Shown: in pieces, positions 1 through 6,134 of the stretch
How positions within the stretch are numbered: position 1 is the stretch's first letter
Layout of the letters: each line of letters opens with the position of its first letter
Assembly (NCBI GenBank): GCA_900313265.1
Contig: OMRN01000117.1
Location: 1 to 9,661 of the forward strand
Reading direction: 5' to 3'
DNA: 9,661 bases
DNA from: an uncultured Lachnospiraceae bacterium
Lineage (GTDB): Bacteria > Bacillota > Clostridia > Lachnospirales > Lachnospiraceae
The notes under the pieces: model-generated
Told to the model about the DNA's origin: nothing
The model's input: only the letters and a program-made list of their open reading frames with translations
The model's database searches: none
Made by a program: the position numbers and the translations under genes

Positions 1-1099
1 ACTCGGCCATGATTATCAGACGGTGAGTGGAACGGCAAAAGCAGCAACCTGTACAACGGCCGGAAAGAAAGCAGATCAGAAGTGCAGTCGCTGCCAGAAT
101 GTTGTGACAGGAGAAACAATAGCGAAATTAGGTCATAATTATCAGGATGTGAGCGGAACGGCGAAAGCGGCAACCTGTACGGCTGACGGAAAGAAAGCGG
201 ACCGGAAATGCAGCCGTTGTCAGAAAGTAGTGACAGGAGAAACAATAGCAAAATTAGGCCACAATTATCAGGATGTGAGCGGAACGGCAATAGCAGCGAC
301 CTGTACGAAAGCCGGGAAAAAAGCGGATCAGAAATGCAGCCGTTGTAAAAATGTAATTGAAGGTGCGGCAATAGCGAAACTCGGTCACAACTGGGATAAC
401 GGCGTGGTCACAAAAGCGCCGACGACATCTGCGGAGGGTGTAAAGACGTATACCTGCCAGCGGTGTAAAAAGACCCGAACGGAAAGCATTCCCAAATTGG
501 AAAAGACAGCTTCGGAAGTATTCAGCGATGTTCCTGCGAATGCATGGTATGCGGATGCCGTTCAGTTTGTTTACAGTCGCGGAATCATGAGTGGAAAAAG
601 TGCGACTACATTTGATCCGAATAAAGCGATTCACAGGGAAGAATTTGTTCAGACACTTTACAGTATGAGCGGAAAGCCTGCCGTGGCCGCAAATGCTTCG
701 AATCCGTTTTCGGATGTGAAGGGATCCTCCGGTTATCCGAGGGATGCGATTCTTTGGGCATATCAGAAAGGGTATGTTTCCGGAAACAAGAACGGAACGT
801 TCGGTGTCGGAAATAATCTTCAAAGGGAAGCACTGGTTTCGATTCTTTATAAATACGCGTCGGCAAACGGATACAATATGTCCTATGATTCAAAAGCCAT
901 AAACGGTTACAGCGATACTTCCAAAGTCAACTCGTGGTCCAAAAACGCATTTTGCTGGGCGGTTTCGAAAGGAATCATTTCCGGAAAAGGCGATAAAGGC
1001 GTAACCGATAAGTCCAAAATGAGACTGGATCCTCAGGGCAATGCATCGCGTGCGGAGTGTGCTGCCATGCTGATGAGGCTGCTTGAGATGAAGCAGTAA
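1..1099 (+). CDS. SLH-anchored surface protein with CxxC repeats (5'-truncated)
   Basis: This is the C-terminal part of a surface protein whose start lies left of the window. The frame is open from base 2 (Leu-Gly-His-Asp-Tyr) and ends at TAA 1097-1099. The visible protein holds three tandem 42-residue units (2-379), each with the spacing C-x10-C-x2-C and a Gly-His at the unit junction. A 39-residue variant follows (380-496), in which Thr replaces the first Cys. Three SLH domains (about 518-1096) close the protein, with the binding-type motifs HREE, QREA and SRAE. SLH triplets generally bind pyruvylated secondary cell-wall polymer, so the protein should sit on the cell surface with the repeats as stalk or ligand-binding part. 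The GTG at 23 is not a real start, since the repeat runs through it. The C-terminus is nearly identical to that of the 5982-ending gene. The function of the missing N-terminus is unknown. Confidence 0.9.
   Translation, partial: LGHDYQTVSGTAKAATCTTAGKKADQKCSRCQNVVTGETIAKLGHNYQDVSGTAKAATCTADGKKADRKCSRCQKVVTGETIAKLGHNYQDVSGTAIAATCTKAGKKADQKCSRCKNVIEGAAIAKLGHNWDNGVVTKAPTTSAEGVKTYTCQRCKKTRTESIPKLEKTASEVFSDVPANAWYADAVQFVYSRGIMSGKSATTFDPNKAIHREEFVQTLYSMSGKPAVAANASNPFSDVKGSSGYPRDAILWAYQKGYVSGNKNGTFGVGNNLQREALVSILYKYASANGYNMSYDSKAINGYSDTSKVNSWSKNAFCWAVSKGIISGKGDKGVTDKSKMRLDPQGNASRAECAAMLMRLLEMKQ
2..379 (+). repeat. Three tandem 126-bp repeats (type B CxxC units)
   Basis: Three consecutive 126-bp units (2-127, 128-253, 254-379) encode 42 residues each, with consensus LGHxYQxVSGTAxAATCT followed by xxGKKADxKCSRC. 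Units 1 and 2 differ at roughly 24 of 126 bases by hand count, mostly at third codon positions. This suggests the protein sequence is held by selection and the duplication is not very recent. The array probably continues left of the window, because base 2 already starts a unit in register. Confidence 0.93.
380..496 (+). repeat. Type C CxxC unit preceding SLH domains
   Basis: A 39-residue unit begins LGHNWDNGVVTKAP and contains TYTCQRCKKTRTESIPK. It matches the type C units of the downstream gene (4060-4176, 4588-4704, 4864-4980, 5260-5379). The first Cys of the type A/B pattern is replaced by Thr exactly 11 residues before the CxxC. It forms the last repeat before the SLH region, as in the downstream gene. 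Confidence 0.85.
518..1096 (+). other. Three SLH domains (cell-wall anchor) of first gene
   Basis: Three S-layer homology domains in a row. The first starts near EVFSDVPANAWYADAVQFVY, the second near NPFSDVKGSSGYPRDAILWA, and the third near INGYSDTSKVNSWSKNAFCW. Each ends in an R-E type motif (HREE, QREA, SRAE). In known SLH proteins the TRAE-like motif contacts secondary cell-wall polysaccharide. The third domain keeps the best match (SRAE). Confidence 0.9.
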
Positions 1100-1117
1100 T
1101 TGCGATGTGATGATGTG

Positions 1118-1137
1118 ACTGCTTCATATGAAGCGGT
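1118..1137. other. Perfect dyad between first and second genes
   Basis: The 14-base core GCTTCATATGAAGC (1121-1134) is a perfect palindrome and extends outward by T-G, C-G and A-T pairing to 1118-1137. No T-run follows, so a Rho-independent terminator is unlikely. It could be a protein-binding dyad or a simple mRNA hairpin. It also resembles the 3' end of the upstream coding sequence about 40 bases earlier, so it may be a decayed partial duplication. Confidence 0.35.
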
Positions 1138-1191
1138 AACAGGAATTGAAAACAGCAATGTAAAAGTAAAAGGACTGATTGGTTTTAACAC

Positions 1192-1198
1192 AGAGGTG
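1192..1198 (+). promoter_or_regulatory. Ribosome binding site for transglutaminase-like gene
   Basis: AGAGGTG lies 5 bases before ATG 1204. It favours 1204 over the later in-frame ATG that encodes Met12. Confidence 0.7.
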
Positions 1199-1203
1199 CG
1201 AAA

Positions 1204-2472
1204 ATGAGGCAGAGAAAGAATGAGAAAAACAGCTTAATGCGGACTGCAGCCGGAATAATGTCCGGAGCATTTGCTATCACTATGGCAGTTGTTCTGTCGC
1301 TTGGAAATCCGTTTGTTTCCCATGCGGATGAAACGGATACCGCACCGAACCCGGGCCTTCAGGTAAACTCTTATTACGGGTATCAGGAGGATCCGGTGAC
1401 ATGGCCGCAGGAATATGAGTCGGAAGTTTTTCGTTTTCTTTCCATGGTAGACGAGGACTGGAGTGATGTACAGAAATTTGTCTTTATTCATGATTATCTG
1501 GTAACCAGATGTGATTACAACTATGAGGGACTGAAAGATGCGGAAAAAATGGAGGGGCAGTACGGGGTGATATGTGATAACCGCGGAGTCTGCTCGGATT
1601 ATTCGGCGGCATTTAAAGAACTGGCATTTCGCCTTGGACTTCAGACGAAAAGTGTTCACTCGACATATATGAATCATGAATGGGTAGTCGTTAATATAAA
1701 CGGAGAATGGTACCACGTGGATGCTACGTGGGATGACTCGGCTTATACGGATGGAGATCCGAAGTTTAAGATGTACTGCGACCATCAGTTTCTGATAAAA
1801 AGCCAGAGCGGCTTCAGACACGGTGCTACGGACTGGTGGATGTACGATGAGGATAACGGGCGGGAAAGCGCCTACGGCATCTATAATGATACCACTTTTG
1901 ATAACACCTGTTTTTCCGCTTCGATTTCACCTGTGGTCGTTGTAAAAGACGGTTTTCTGGTTTTACAGAAAAACGGTAAAATTCAGCATTGCGATTCAAA
2001 CGGATACAATGAGACACTCATTGCAACCGTGCCGGATTCGGACATGTGGGGAACCATTGCAGCAAAGGACGATTATGTTTTTGTAAGCAATGCAGATACG
2101 ATTTATCAACTGAATCCGTCGAACGGAAACTTAACAAAGATTTATACCTTAAGTGATTCGGAGAAAGCGGAATACGGACGGATATATGGTATTGAAATGG
2201 AGGGGACTTCTCTTCGCTATGACATGGCGCAGGGACCGGCCAGATCGAATTACCGGACTTCGGCCAGACTGAATCTGGAAAGCATAATCGGAGCGGAAAT
2301 AAAAGGATACTCCCTGAATGAAGAAGCACTGACATTTTATAAAGCGGGAACGCAGTATCAGCTGAAACTGTCGGACTGCCATGGCAATGCAGTTTCCGCT
2401 GATTCGTGGACTAGTTCCGATCCGGCAGTGGCAACGGTAAGCGGTGGCGGCAATGTGAAAGCGGCCAGTTAG
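1204..2472 (+). CDS. Secreted transglutaminase-like protein, 5' part of an amber-interrupted SLH protein gene
   Basis: 422 residues to TAG 2470-2472. Residues 1-41 form a signal peptide: basic start, hydrophobic core AFAITMAVVLSLG, likely cut near SHA-DE. Residues about 85-180 are a transglutaminase-like core (papain-like fold) with the expected triad: Cys130 in GVCSDY, His158 in MNHEW, and Asp173 in WYHVDATWDD. Such domains in Clostridia may cross-link, deamidate or cleave proteins; the substrate cannot be read from the sequence. Residues about 240-330 look like beta-propeller strands. Residues about 365-422 begin a Big_2-like Ig domain (SSDPAVATVSGGGNVKAAS), which is cut off by the stop and resumes in the same frame immediately after it. 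The reading frame then stays open to 5982. I therefore read this as the N-terminal quarter of one protein of about 1,592 codons. As it stands the product would be exported but lack any wall anchor. Confidence 0.85.
   Translation: MRQRKNEKNSLMRTAAGIMSGAFAITMAVVLSLGNPFVSHADETDTAPNPGLQVNSYYGYQEDPVTWPQEYESEVFRFLSMVDEDWSDVQKFVFIHDYLVTRCDYNYEGLKDAEKMEGQYGVICDNRGVCSDYSAAFKELAFRLGLQTKSVHSTYMNHEWVVVNINGEWYHVDATWDDSAYTDGDPKFKMYCDHQFLIKSQSGFRHGATDWWMYDEDNGRESAYGIYNDTTFDNTCFSASISPVVVVKDGFLVLQKNGKIQHCDSNGYNETLIATVPDSDMWGTIAAKDDYVFVSNADTIYQLNPSNGNLTKIYTLSDSEKAEYGRIYGIEMEGTSLRYDMAQGPARSNYRTSARLNLESIIGAEIKGYSLNEEALTFYKAGTQYQLKLSDCHGNAVSADSWTSSDPAVATVSGGGNVKAAS
2470..2472 (+). other. In-frame amber (TAG) codon splitting a single surface-protein gene
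   Basis: TAG lies in the middle of a Big_2-like Ig domain: upstream residues end in GGGNVKAAS, and downstream codons read GKTVITALKNGKKYRCVV. Positions 1204 and 5982 share one frame with no other stop. A single-base change from AAG, GAG, CAG or TCG would explain it. The alternatives are true readthrough, a recent nonsense mutation, or a base-call error. The other visible genes end in TAA or TGA. Confidence 0.85.
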
Positions 2473-2493
2473 GGAAAAACCGTCATTACGGCT

Positions 2494-5400
2494 TTGAAGA
2501 ACGGAAAAAAATATCGATGCGTGGTCGCTTTTGATACCACATGGCAGAACGATTATGATTACGGTGTCTGGGAAGGACGATACAAACATTCGGATTTCAT
2601 TTACCTCGATCATTATAAGAAGGACGAGCCGGAGGAAAACATCGTCATCCCGGCTTTTGCGTATGTGGGAGGAGAGTATTATAAGACTGCCATCCGCAAT
2701 GCCCTTTTTACGGTATATTTAAACGGCAGTACGCGACGTGGAACAAATCTGTTTACAAGTAATGAAAGCGTTTTGTCAATCGCTTTGGAAAACGGAGTAA
2801 TTTTTGAAGAAAACGGATACGGGGCTTTCGGCTCCTGCAAGAATCTGAAAAGTTTTGATTTCGGCGGTGCGGATCTTTCAAATGCTTTATATCCGGATAA
2901 CATGCTTTTAAACTGCCACAATCTGACATTTGTTAATTTAAGCGGCTGTCGTATTGACAGTAAAAAGGATGTTTTCAATCTGTTAAACCGTTCGAATAAC
3001 ATTACGCATATTATTGCGCCGGCGTATATTCGTGAGGGAATGAGCATCCCCCTTACGACACCTCTTCGCGTGAAAAATGCGGACGGAACTTTCGGCACGG
3101 ATCGCATTACCGATCTGGCACAGGTACCGGGAGGAACCGAACTGGTCGGATTCGATGATACCACGTGGCAGGAAGATTATGAATATCATTTTTCCACCGT
3201 CAGTGGGCGGACCGGAAGGTATCTGTGTTTAGATAAGTATATCGGAACGAATGAAAATGTTTATGTTCCGAACCTGGCCATTGTGGATGGAAAAGAATAT
3301 CCGGTATGTCTCCGCGGTGCAGAAGTTACGGACGAGGGAATGAAGACGGCTTCGCTGTTTCCTTATTCCTCACCTGTAAAAAACTTTGCGGTCGAGGAGG
3401 GGGTTATCGTCGATACGTATTATTCTTACTGGATGTTTCGTCAGAATTCTGCCCTTGAAGAGGTCAGTTTTGAAGGCTGCGATTTATCCAAAACGAAGAT
3501 GGTGATCGGAATGTTCTGCTACTGCGGAAATCTGAAGAAGGTCAGCTTTAAAAACTGCAGTCTCGGAGCAGTGTCGAATGCATCCTACTTCTTTGACGGG
3601 TGTAACCGCATAAAAGAAATTATTACGCCCGATGAACTTGCGGACGGCATTTCCATTAAACTTCCGGTTCCGATGTATGAAAAAAACGAAGACGGAACCA
3701 CCAAGGATACAGCGTATACATACCTTGAGGATGCGCCGCGCGGCTGCATACTTGTATCCGAGAAAAAGGATAAGCCGGACTGCGTACATAACCTTACACA
3801 TGTACCGGCGAAAGAGGCAACCTGCACGGAGGACGGAAACAGCGAGTACTGGTATTGTGACAAGTGTGACTGCTATTATTCCGATGAGGAAGCCGAAAAC
3901 GAAATTGAGAAAGACAGTTATATCATTCCGGCAACTGGTCATGACTATCACGAAGTGGCCGGTTCGGCGAAAGAAGCAACCTGTACGGAAAACGGAAAGA
4001 ACGCAGATCAAAAATGCAGCCGTTGTAACGATGTCATTGAAGGAACTGTGATTGATAAACTCGGACATGACTGGAATGACGGAGAGGTTACGAAGGAGCC
4101 GACCGAGCAGGAAGAGGGTGTAAAAACCTTTACCTGCAAACGTTGCCATATAACACGCACGGAACCGATTCCGAAACAGGAGCATACACATAATTTGATT
4201 CATGTTGCAAGGGTTGAGGCAACCTGCACGGAAGCCGGGAACAGCGAATACTGGTACTGCGACAAATGCAAGCATTATTTCGAAGATGCGGATGCAAGGA
4301 ACGAAATAGAGAAGGACAGTTATATACTGCCGGCCCTCGGCCATGACTATCACGAAGTAGCAGGCTCTTCAAAGGAAGCAACATGTACCGAAGACGGAAA
4401 AGAGGCAGATCAAAAATGCAGCCGCTGCAACAATATTATTGACGGGGCGATTATAGAAGCATCGGGCCACGATTATCATGAAGTGGCAGATTCCGCAAAA
4501 GAAGCAGCCTGTACGGAAAACGGAAAGCATGCGGACAAAAAATGCAGCCGTTGTAACGATATCATTGAAGGAGCGGTGATTGATAAACTCGGTCACAACT
4601 GGAATAACGGGGAAGTAACGAAGGAACCGACGGAGCAGGAGGAAGGTGTGAAAACCTTTACCTGCAATCGCTGCCATGAGACCCGCACCGAAACGATACC
4701 GAAAAAGGATCATGTGCATAATATACAGCATGTGGATGCGAAAGATGCCAAATGTGAGGAAGCGGGAAACAAAGAATACTGGTATTGTGAAGGCTGTGGT
4801 TTGTATTTTTCCGATGCGACGGCTGAGACGAGTGTATTACCGGAAAGCCTGATTCTGGCTTCGCTCGGACATGACTGGGATGAGGGAGTCATTACGAAGA
4901 AGGCGACGGAAGAAGCCGACGGTGTTATGCTTTACACCTGCAAAAGATGCAGCAATACCCGTACCGAATCCATTCCGAAACTGAATCATTCCCTGCTTCA
5001 TTATACGGAAAAACCGGCAACCTGTTTGGAAAACGGTCATATCGAGTACTGGTATTGCAAAAATTGTGATTCATTTTTCAGCGATAAAGATGCACAAAAT
5101 AAGATAGAGAAAAATGCAACCGTCACGGAAGCGCTCGGCCATGATTATCATGAAGTGGAAGGAACGGCGAAGAAGGAAACCTGCGGGGAACCCGGCAAGA
5201 AAGCGGACCAAAAATGCAGCCGTTGCAAACATGTGCAGGAAGGTGCGCCAATCGAAGCAACCGGAAAACATACATGGGATGAAGGAGTTGTTACAAAAGA
5301 GCCGACATTCGAAGAGGAAGGCATTAAGACTTTCACCTGCACGGTATGTCATGCGACCCGTACGGAAAACATCGACAAACTGGAATCAAAAGATAAGGTT

Positions 5401-5982
5401 ACGGATCTTTTTGACGATGTGAAGGAAGGCGCATGGTATGTATCGGCCATTCAGTTTGTCTATGACCGCGGTATTATGACCGGAAAAGGCACAGGCTTTG
5501 TTCCCGACGGAAAACTAAAAAGAGAAGAGTTTGTTCAGACGCTGTACAGTTTGAGCGGAAAACCGGATGTGCCGAAAAGTACGGCCAATCCGTTTAAGGA
5601 TGTAAAAAAAGAGCAGTGGTTTGCAAATGCGATTCTCTGGGCGAACAGTAACGGCTATGTTGCCGGAAATAAGGACGGCACTTTCGGTGTCGGAAACAAT
5701 ATCCAGAGAGAAGCCATGGTATCGATACTTTATAAATATGCGGCGGCGAACGGATATGATATGAGTTATGACGCGGGTGCCATTACCGGCTATGCGGATA
5801 CAAAGAAGGTCAGCGGATGGGCAAAGAATGCATTTTGCTGGGCGGTTTCAAAAGGAATCATTTCCGGCAAAGGCGCAAAGGGTGAAACCGATAAGTCGAA
5901 GATAAAATTGGATCCGGCAGGCAATGCATCGCGTGCGGAGTGTGCTGCCATGCTGATGAGGCTGCTGGAAATGAAGCAGTAA
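2494..5982 (+). CDS. SLH-anchored BspA-like / CxxC-repeat surface protein, 3' part of amber-interrupted gene
   Basis: Continuation of the 1204 frame after the TAG. Counting from TTG 2494 gives 1,162 residues. The frame really opens at 2473, no Shine-Dalgarno precedes the TTG, and no signal peptide is present, so an independent start is doubtful (GTG 2521 is another weak option). Order of parts: end of a Big_2-like Ig domain (residues 1-12); two duplicated BspA-like modules of about 210 residues (13-219 and 220-430), each opening with a DTTWQ-x-DY motif and carrying LRR-like segments such as MFCYCGNLKKVSFKNC; twelve CxxC repeat units (431-962) in the order A-B-C, A-B-B-C, A-C, A-B-C; and three SLH domains (about 972-1162) with KREE, QREA and SRAE motifs. 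The role is inferred as a wall-anchored adhesin or display scaffold for the transglutaminase-like domain. The stop is TAA 5980-5982. The C-terminus nearly matches that of the gene ending at 1099. Confidence 0.8.
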   Translation: MKNGKKYRCVVAFDTTWQNDYDYGVWEGRYKHSDFIYLDHYKKDEPEENIVIPAFAYVGGEYYKTAIRNALFTVYLNGSTRRGTNLFTSNESVLSIALENGVIFEENGYGAFGSCKNLKSFDFGGADLSNALYPDNMLLNCHNLTFVNLSGCRIDSKKDVFNLLNRSNNITHIIAPAYIREGMSIPLTTPLRVKNADGTFGTDRITDLAQVPGGTELVGFDDTTWQEDYEYHFSTVSGRTGRYLCLDKYIGTNENVYVPNLAIVDGKEYPVCLRGAEVTDEGMKTASLFPYSSPVKNFAVEEGVIVDTYYSYWMFRQNSALEEVSFEGCDLSKTKMVIGMFCYCGNLKKVSFKNCSLGAVSNASYFFDGCNRIKEIITPDELADGISIKLPVPMYEKNEDGTTKDTAYTYLEDAPRGCILVSEKKDKPDCVHNLTHVPAKEATCTEDGNSEYWYCDKCDCYYSDEEAENEIEKDSYIIPATGHDYHEVAGSAKEATCTENGKNADQKCSRCNDVIEGTVIDKLGHDWNDGEVTKEPTEQEEGVKTFTCKRCHITRTEPIPKQEHTHNLIHVARVEATCTEAGNSEYWYCDKCKHYFEDADARNEIEKDSYILPALGHDYHEVAGSSKEATCTEDGKEADQKCSRCNNIIDGAIIEASGHDYHEVADSAKEAACTENGKHADKKCSRCNDIIEGAVIDKLGHNWNNGEVTKEPTEQEEGVKTFTCNRCHETRTETIPKKDHVHNIQHVDAKDAKCEEAGNKEYWYCEGCGLYFSDATAETSVLPESLILASLGHDWDEGVITKKATEEADGVMLYTCKRCSNTRTESIPKLNHSLLHYTEKPATCLENGHIEYWYCKNCDSFFSDKDAQNKIEKNATVTEALGHDYHEVEGTAKKETCGEPGKKADQKCSRCKHVQEGAPIEATGKHTWDEGVVTKEPTFEEEGIKTFTCTVCHATRTENIDKLESKDKVTDLFDDVKEGAWYVSAIQFVYDRGIMTGKGTGFVPDGKLKREEFVQTLYSLSGKPDVPKSTANPFKDVKKEQWFANAILWANSNGYVAGNKDGTFGVGNNIQREAMVSILYKYAAANGYDMSYDAGAITGYADTKKVSGWAKNAFCWAVSKGIISGKGAKGETDKSKIKLDPAGNASRAECAAMLMRLLEMKQ
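2530..3783 (+). repeat. Two duplicated BspA-like modules
   Basis: Module 1 (2530-3150) and module 2 (3151-3783) start with FDTTWQNDYDY and DDTTWQEDYEY. Each then has a GRY-x-x-x-D-x-IYLD or GRYLCLDKY strand, a VPxxAxVxGxEY segment, LRR-like turns with conserved Cys/Asn (GSCKNLKSFDF; YCGNLKKVSF), a GMSIPL or GISIKL segment, and a closing LxxxPxGxxLV. The two copies are diverged in protein but share the same order of motifs. The LRR part recalls the BspA family seen in surface adhesins; the whole module was not recognised as a named family. Confidence 0.65.
3784..5379 (+). repeat. Twelve-unit mosaic of three CxxC repeat types (A, B, C)
   Basis: Units: A 3784-3933, B 3934-4059, C 4060-4176, A 4186-4335, B 4336-4461, B 4462-4587, C 4588-4704, A 4714-4863, C 4864-4980, A 4984-5133, B 5134-5259, C 5260-5379. 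Type A is 50 residues (HNL, then EYWYCDKC and a YFSD-like run). Type B is 42 (ADQKCSRC). Type C is 39 (TFTCKRCH, TRTE); the last C unit has one extra Lys. Every A and B unit has C-x10-C-x2-C; in every C unit Thr takes the place of the first Cys. A Gly-His follows the last Cys after 24 residues in A and 13 in B (14 in the last B). This suggests small metal-binding or disulphide-stabilised domains in series. Confidence 0.9.
5407..5979 (+). other. Three SLH domains (cell-wall anchor) of second gene
   Basis: The triplet starts near LFDDVKEGAWYVSAIQFVY, continues at NPFKDVKKEQWFANAILWA, and ends with ITGYADTKKVSGWAKNAFCW. Motifs KREE, QREA and SRAE sit at the expected positions. The last 47-base block (5920-5966) is identical to 1037-1083, pointing to duplication or gene conversion with the first gene. 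Confidence 0.9.
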
Positions 5983-6054
5983 GTGGGGCAGCAGAGGGAC
6001 TGCAAACTGTTTTGATTTTGAACGATTAAAAGAGAATCCGAATCGGCAGGGACT

Positions 6055-6083
6055 TTATCATACGTGCCGGAATATGTTAAGAT
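6055..6083 (+). promoter_or_regulatory. Candidate promoter for LRR-SLH gene
   Basis: The sequence fits a sigma-A-type promoter with an extended -10: TTATCA (6055-6060, 4 of 6 to consensus), 17-base spacer, then TG-T-TAAGAT with the hexamer at 6078-6083. Transcription would start near 6090, giving a leader of about 45 bases. No convincing terminator separates this gene from the previous one, so readthrough from upstream is also possible. Confidence 0.4.
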
Positions 6084-6112
6084 GGTCAAGGGATTTTTGT
6101 TGTTGAGCATTT

Positions 6113-6120
6113 AAGGAAGG
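6113..6120 (+). promoter_or_regulatory. Ribosome binding site for LRR-SLH gene
   Basis: AAGGAAGG lies 14 bases before ATG 6135. The spacing is a little long, but the ATG is followed directly by a clear signal peptide, which supports this start. Confidence 0.6.
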
Positions 6121-6134
6121 GAAAAGTTATAACG

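Noticed and set aside
23..25. GTG as the start of the first gene
   Set aside because: The repeat consensus and open frame run upstream to base 2, the GTG is a Val inside the repeat, and no ribosome binding site precedes it.
2..496. CRISPR-like or mobile-element direct repeats
   Set aside because: The repeats are 126 bp, contiguous without spacers, codon-phased, and vary at third positions, as expected for protein repeats.
1118..1137. Rho-independent terminator after the first gene
   Set aside because: The dyad has no T-run after it and almost no loop; compare the convincing terminator at 8600-8638.
1146..1172. Promoter for the second gene (TTGAAA with TAAAAG)
   Set aside because: The spacer is only 15 bases and the -10 is poor; co-transcription with the first gene is as likely.
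2470..2472. Pyrrolysine or other dedicated recoding of the TAG
   Set aside because: No pyl genes, suppressor tRNA or recognisable downstream recoding hairpin is visible in the window. It remains possible but is unsupported here.
2494..2496. TTG as a genuine independent start of the 3' part of the second gene
   Set aside because: No Shine-Dalgarno is present, there is no signal peptide on an otherwise surface-type protein, and the preceding codons back to 2473 continue the same Ig-like domain.
254..5352. Long open frames on the minus strand over the CxxC repeat regions (for example 254-823, 3484-4353, 4369-4731)
   Set aside because: They lie opposite strongly supported genes and mirror the repeats. 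They have low-complexity, Cys/Phe/Arg-rich translations and no ribosome binding sites or recognisable domains.
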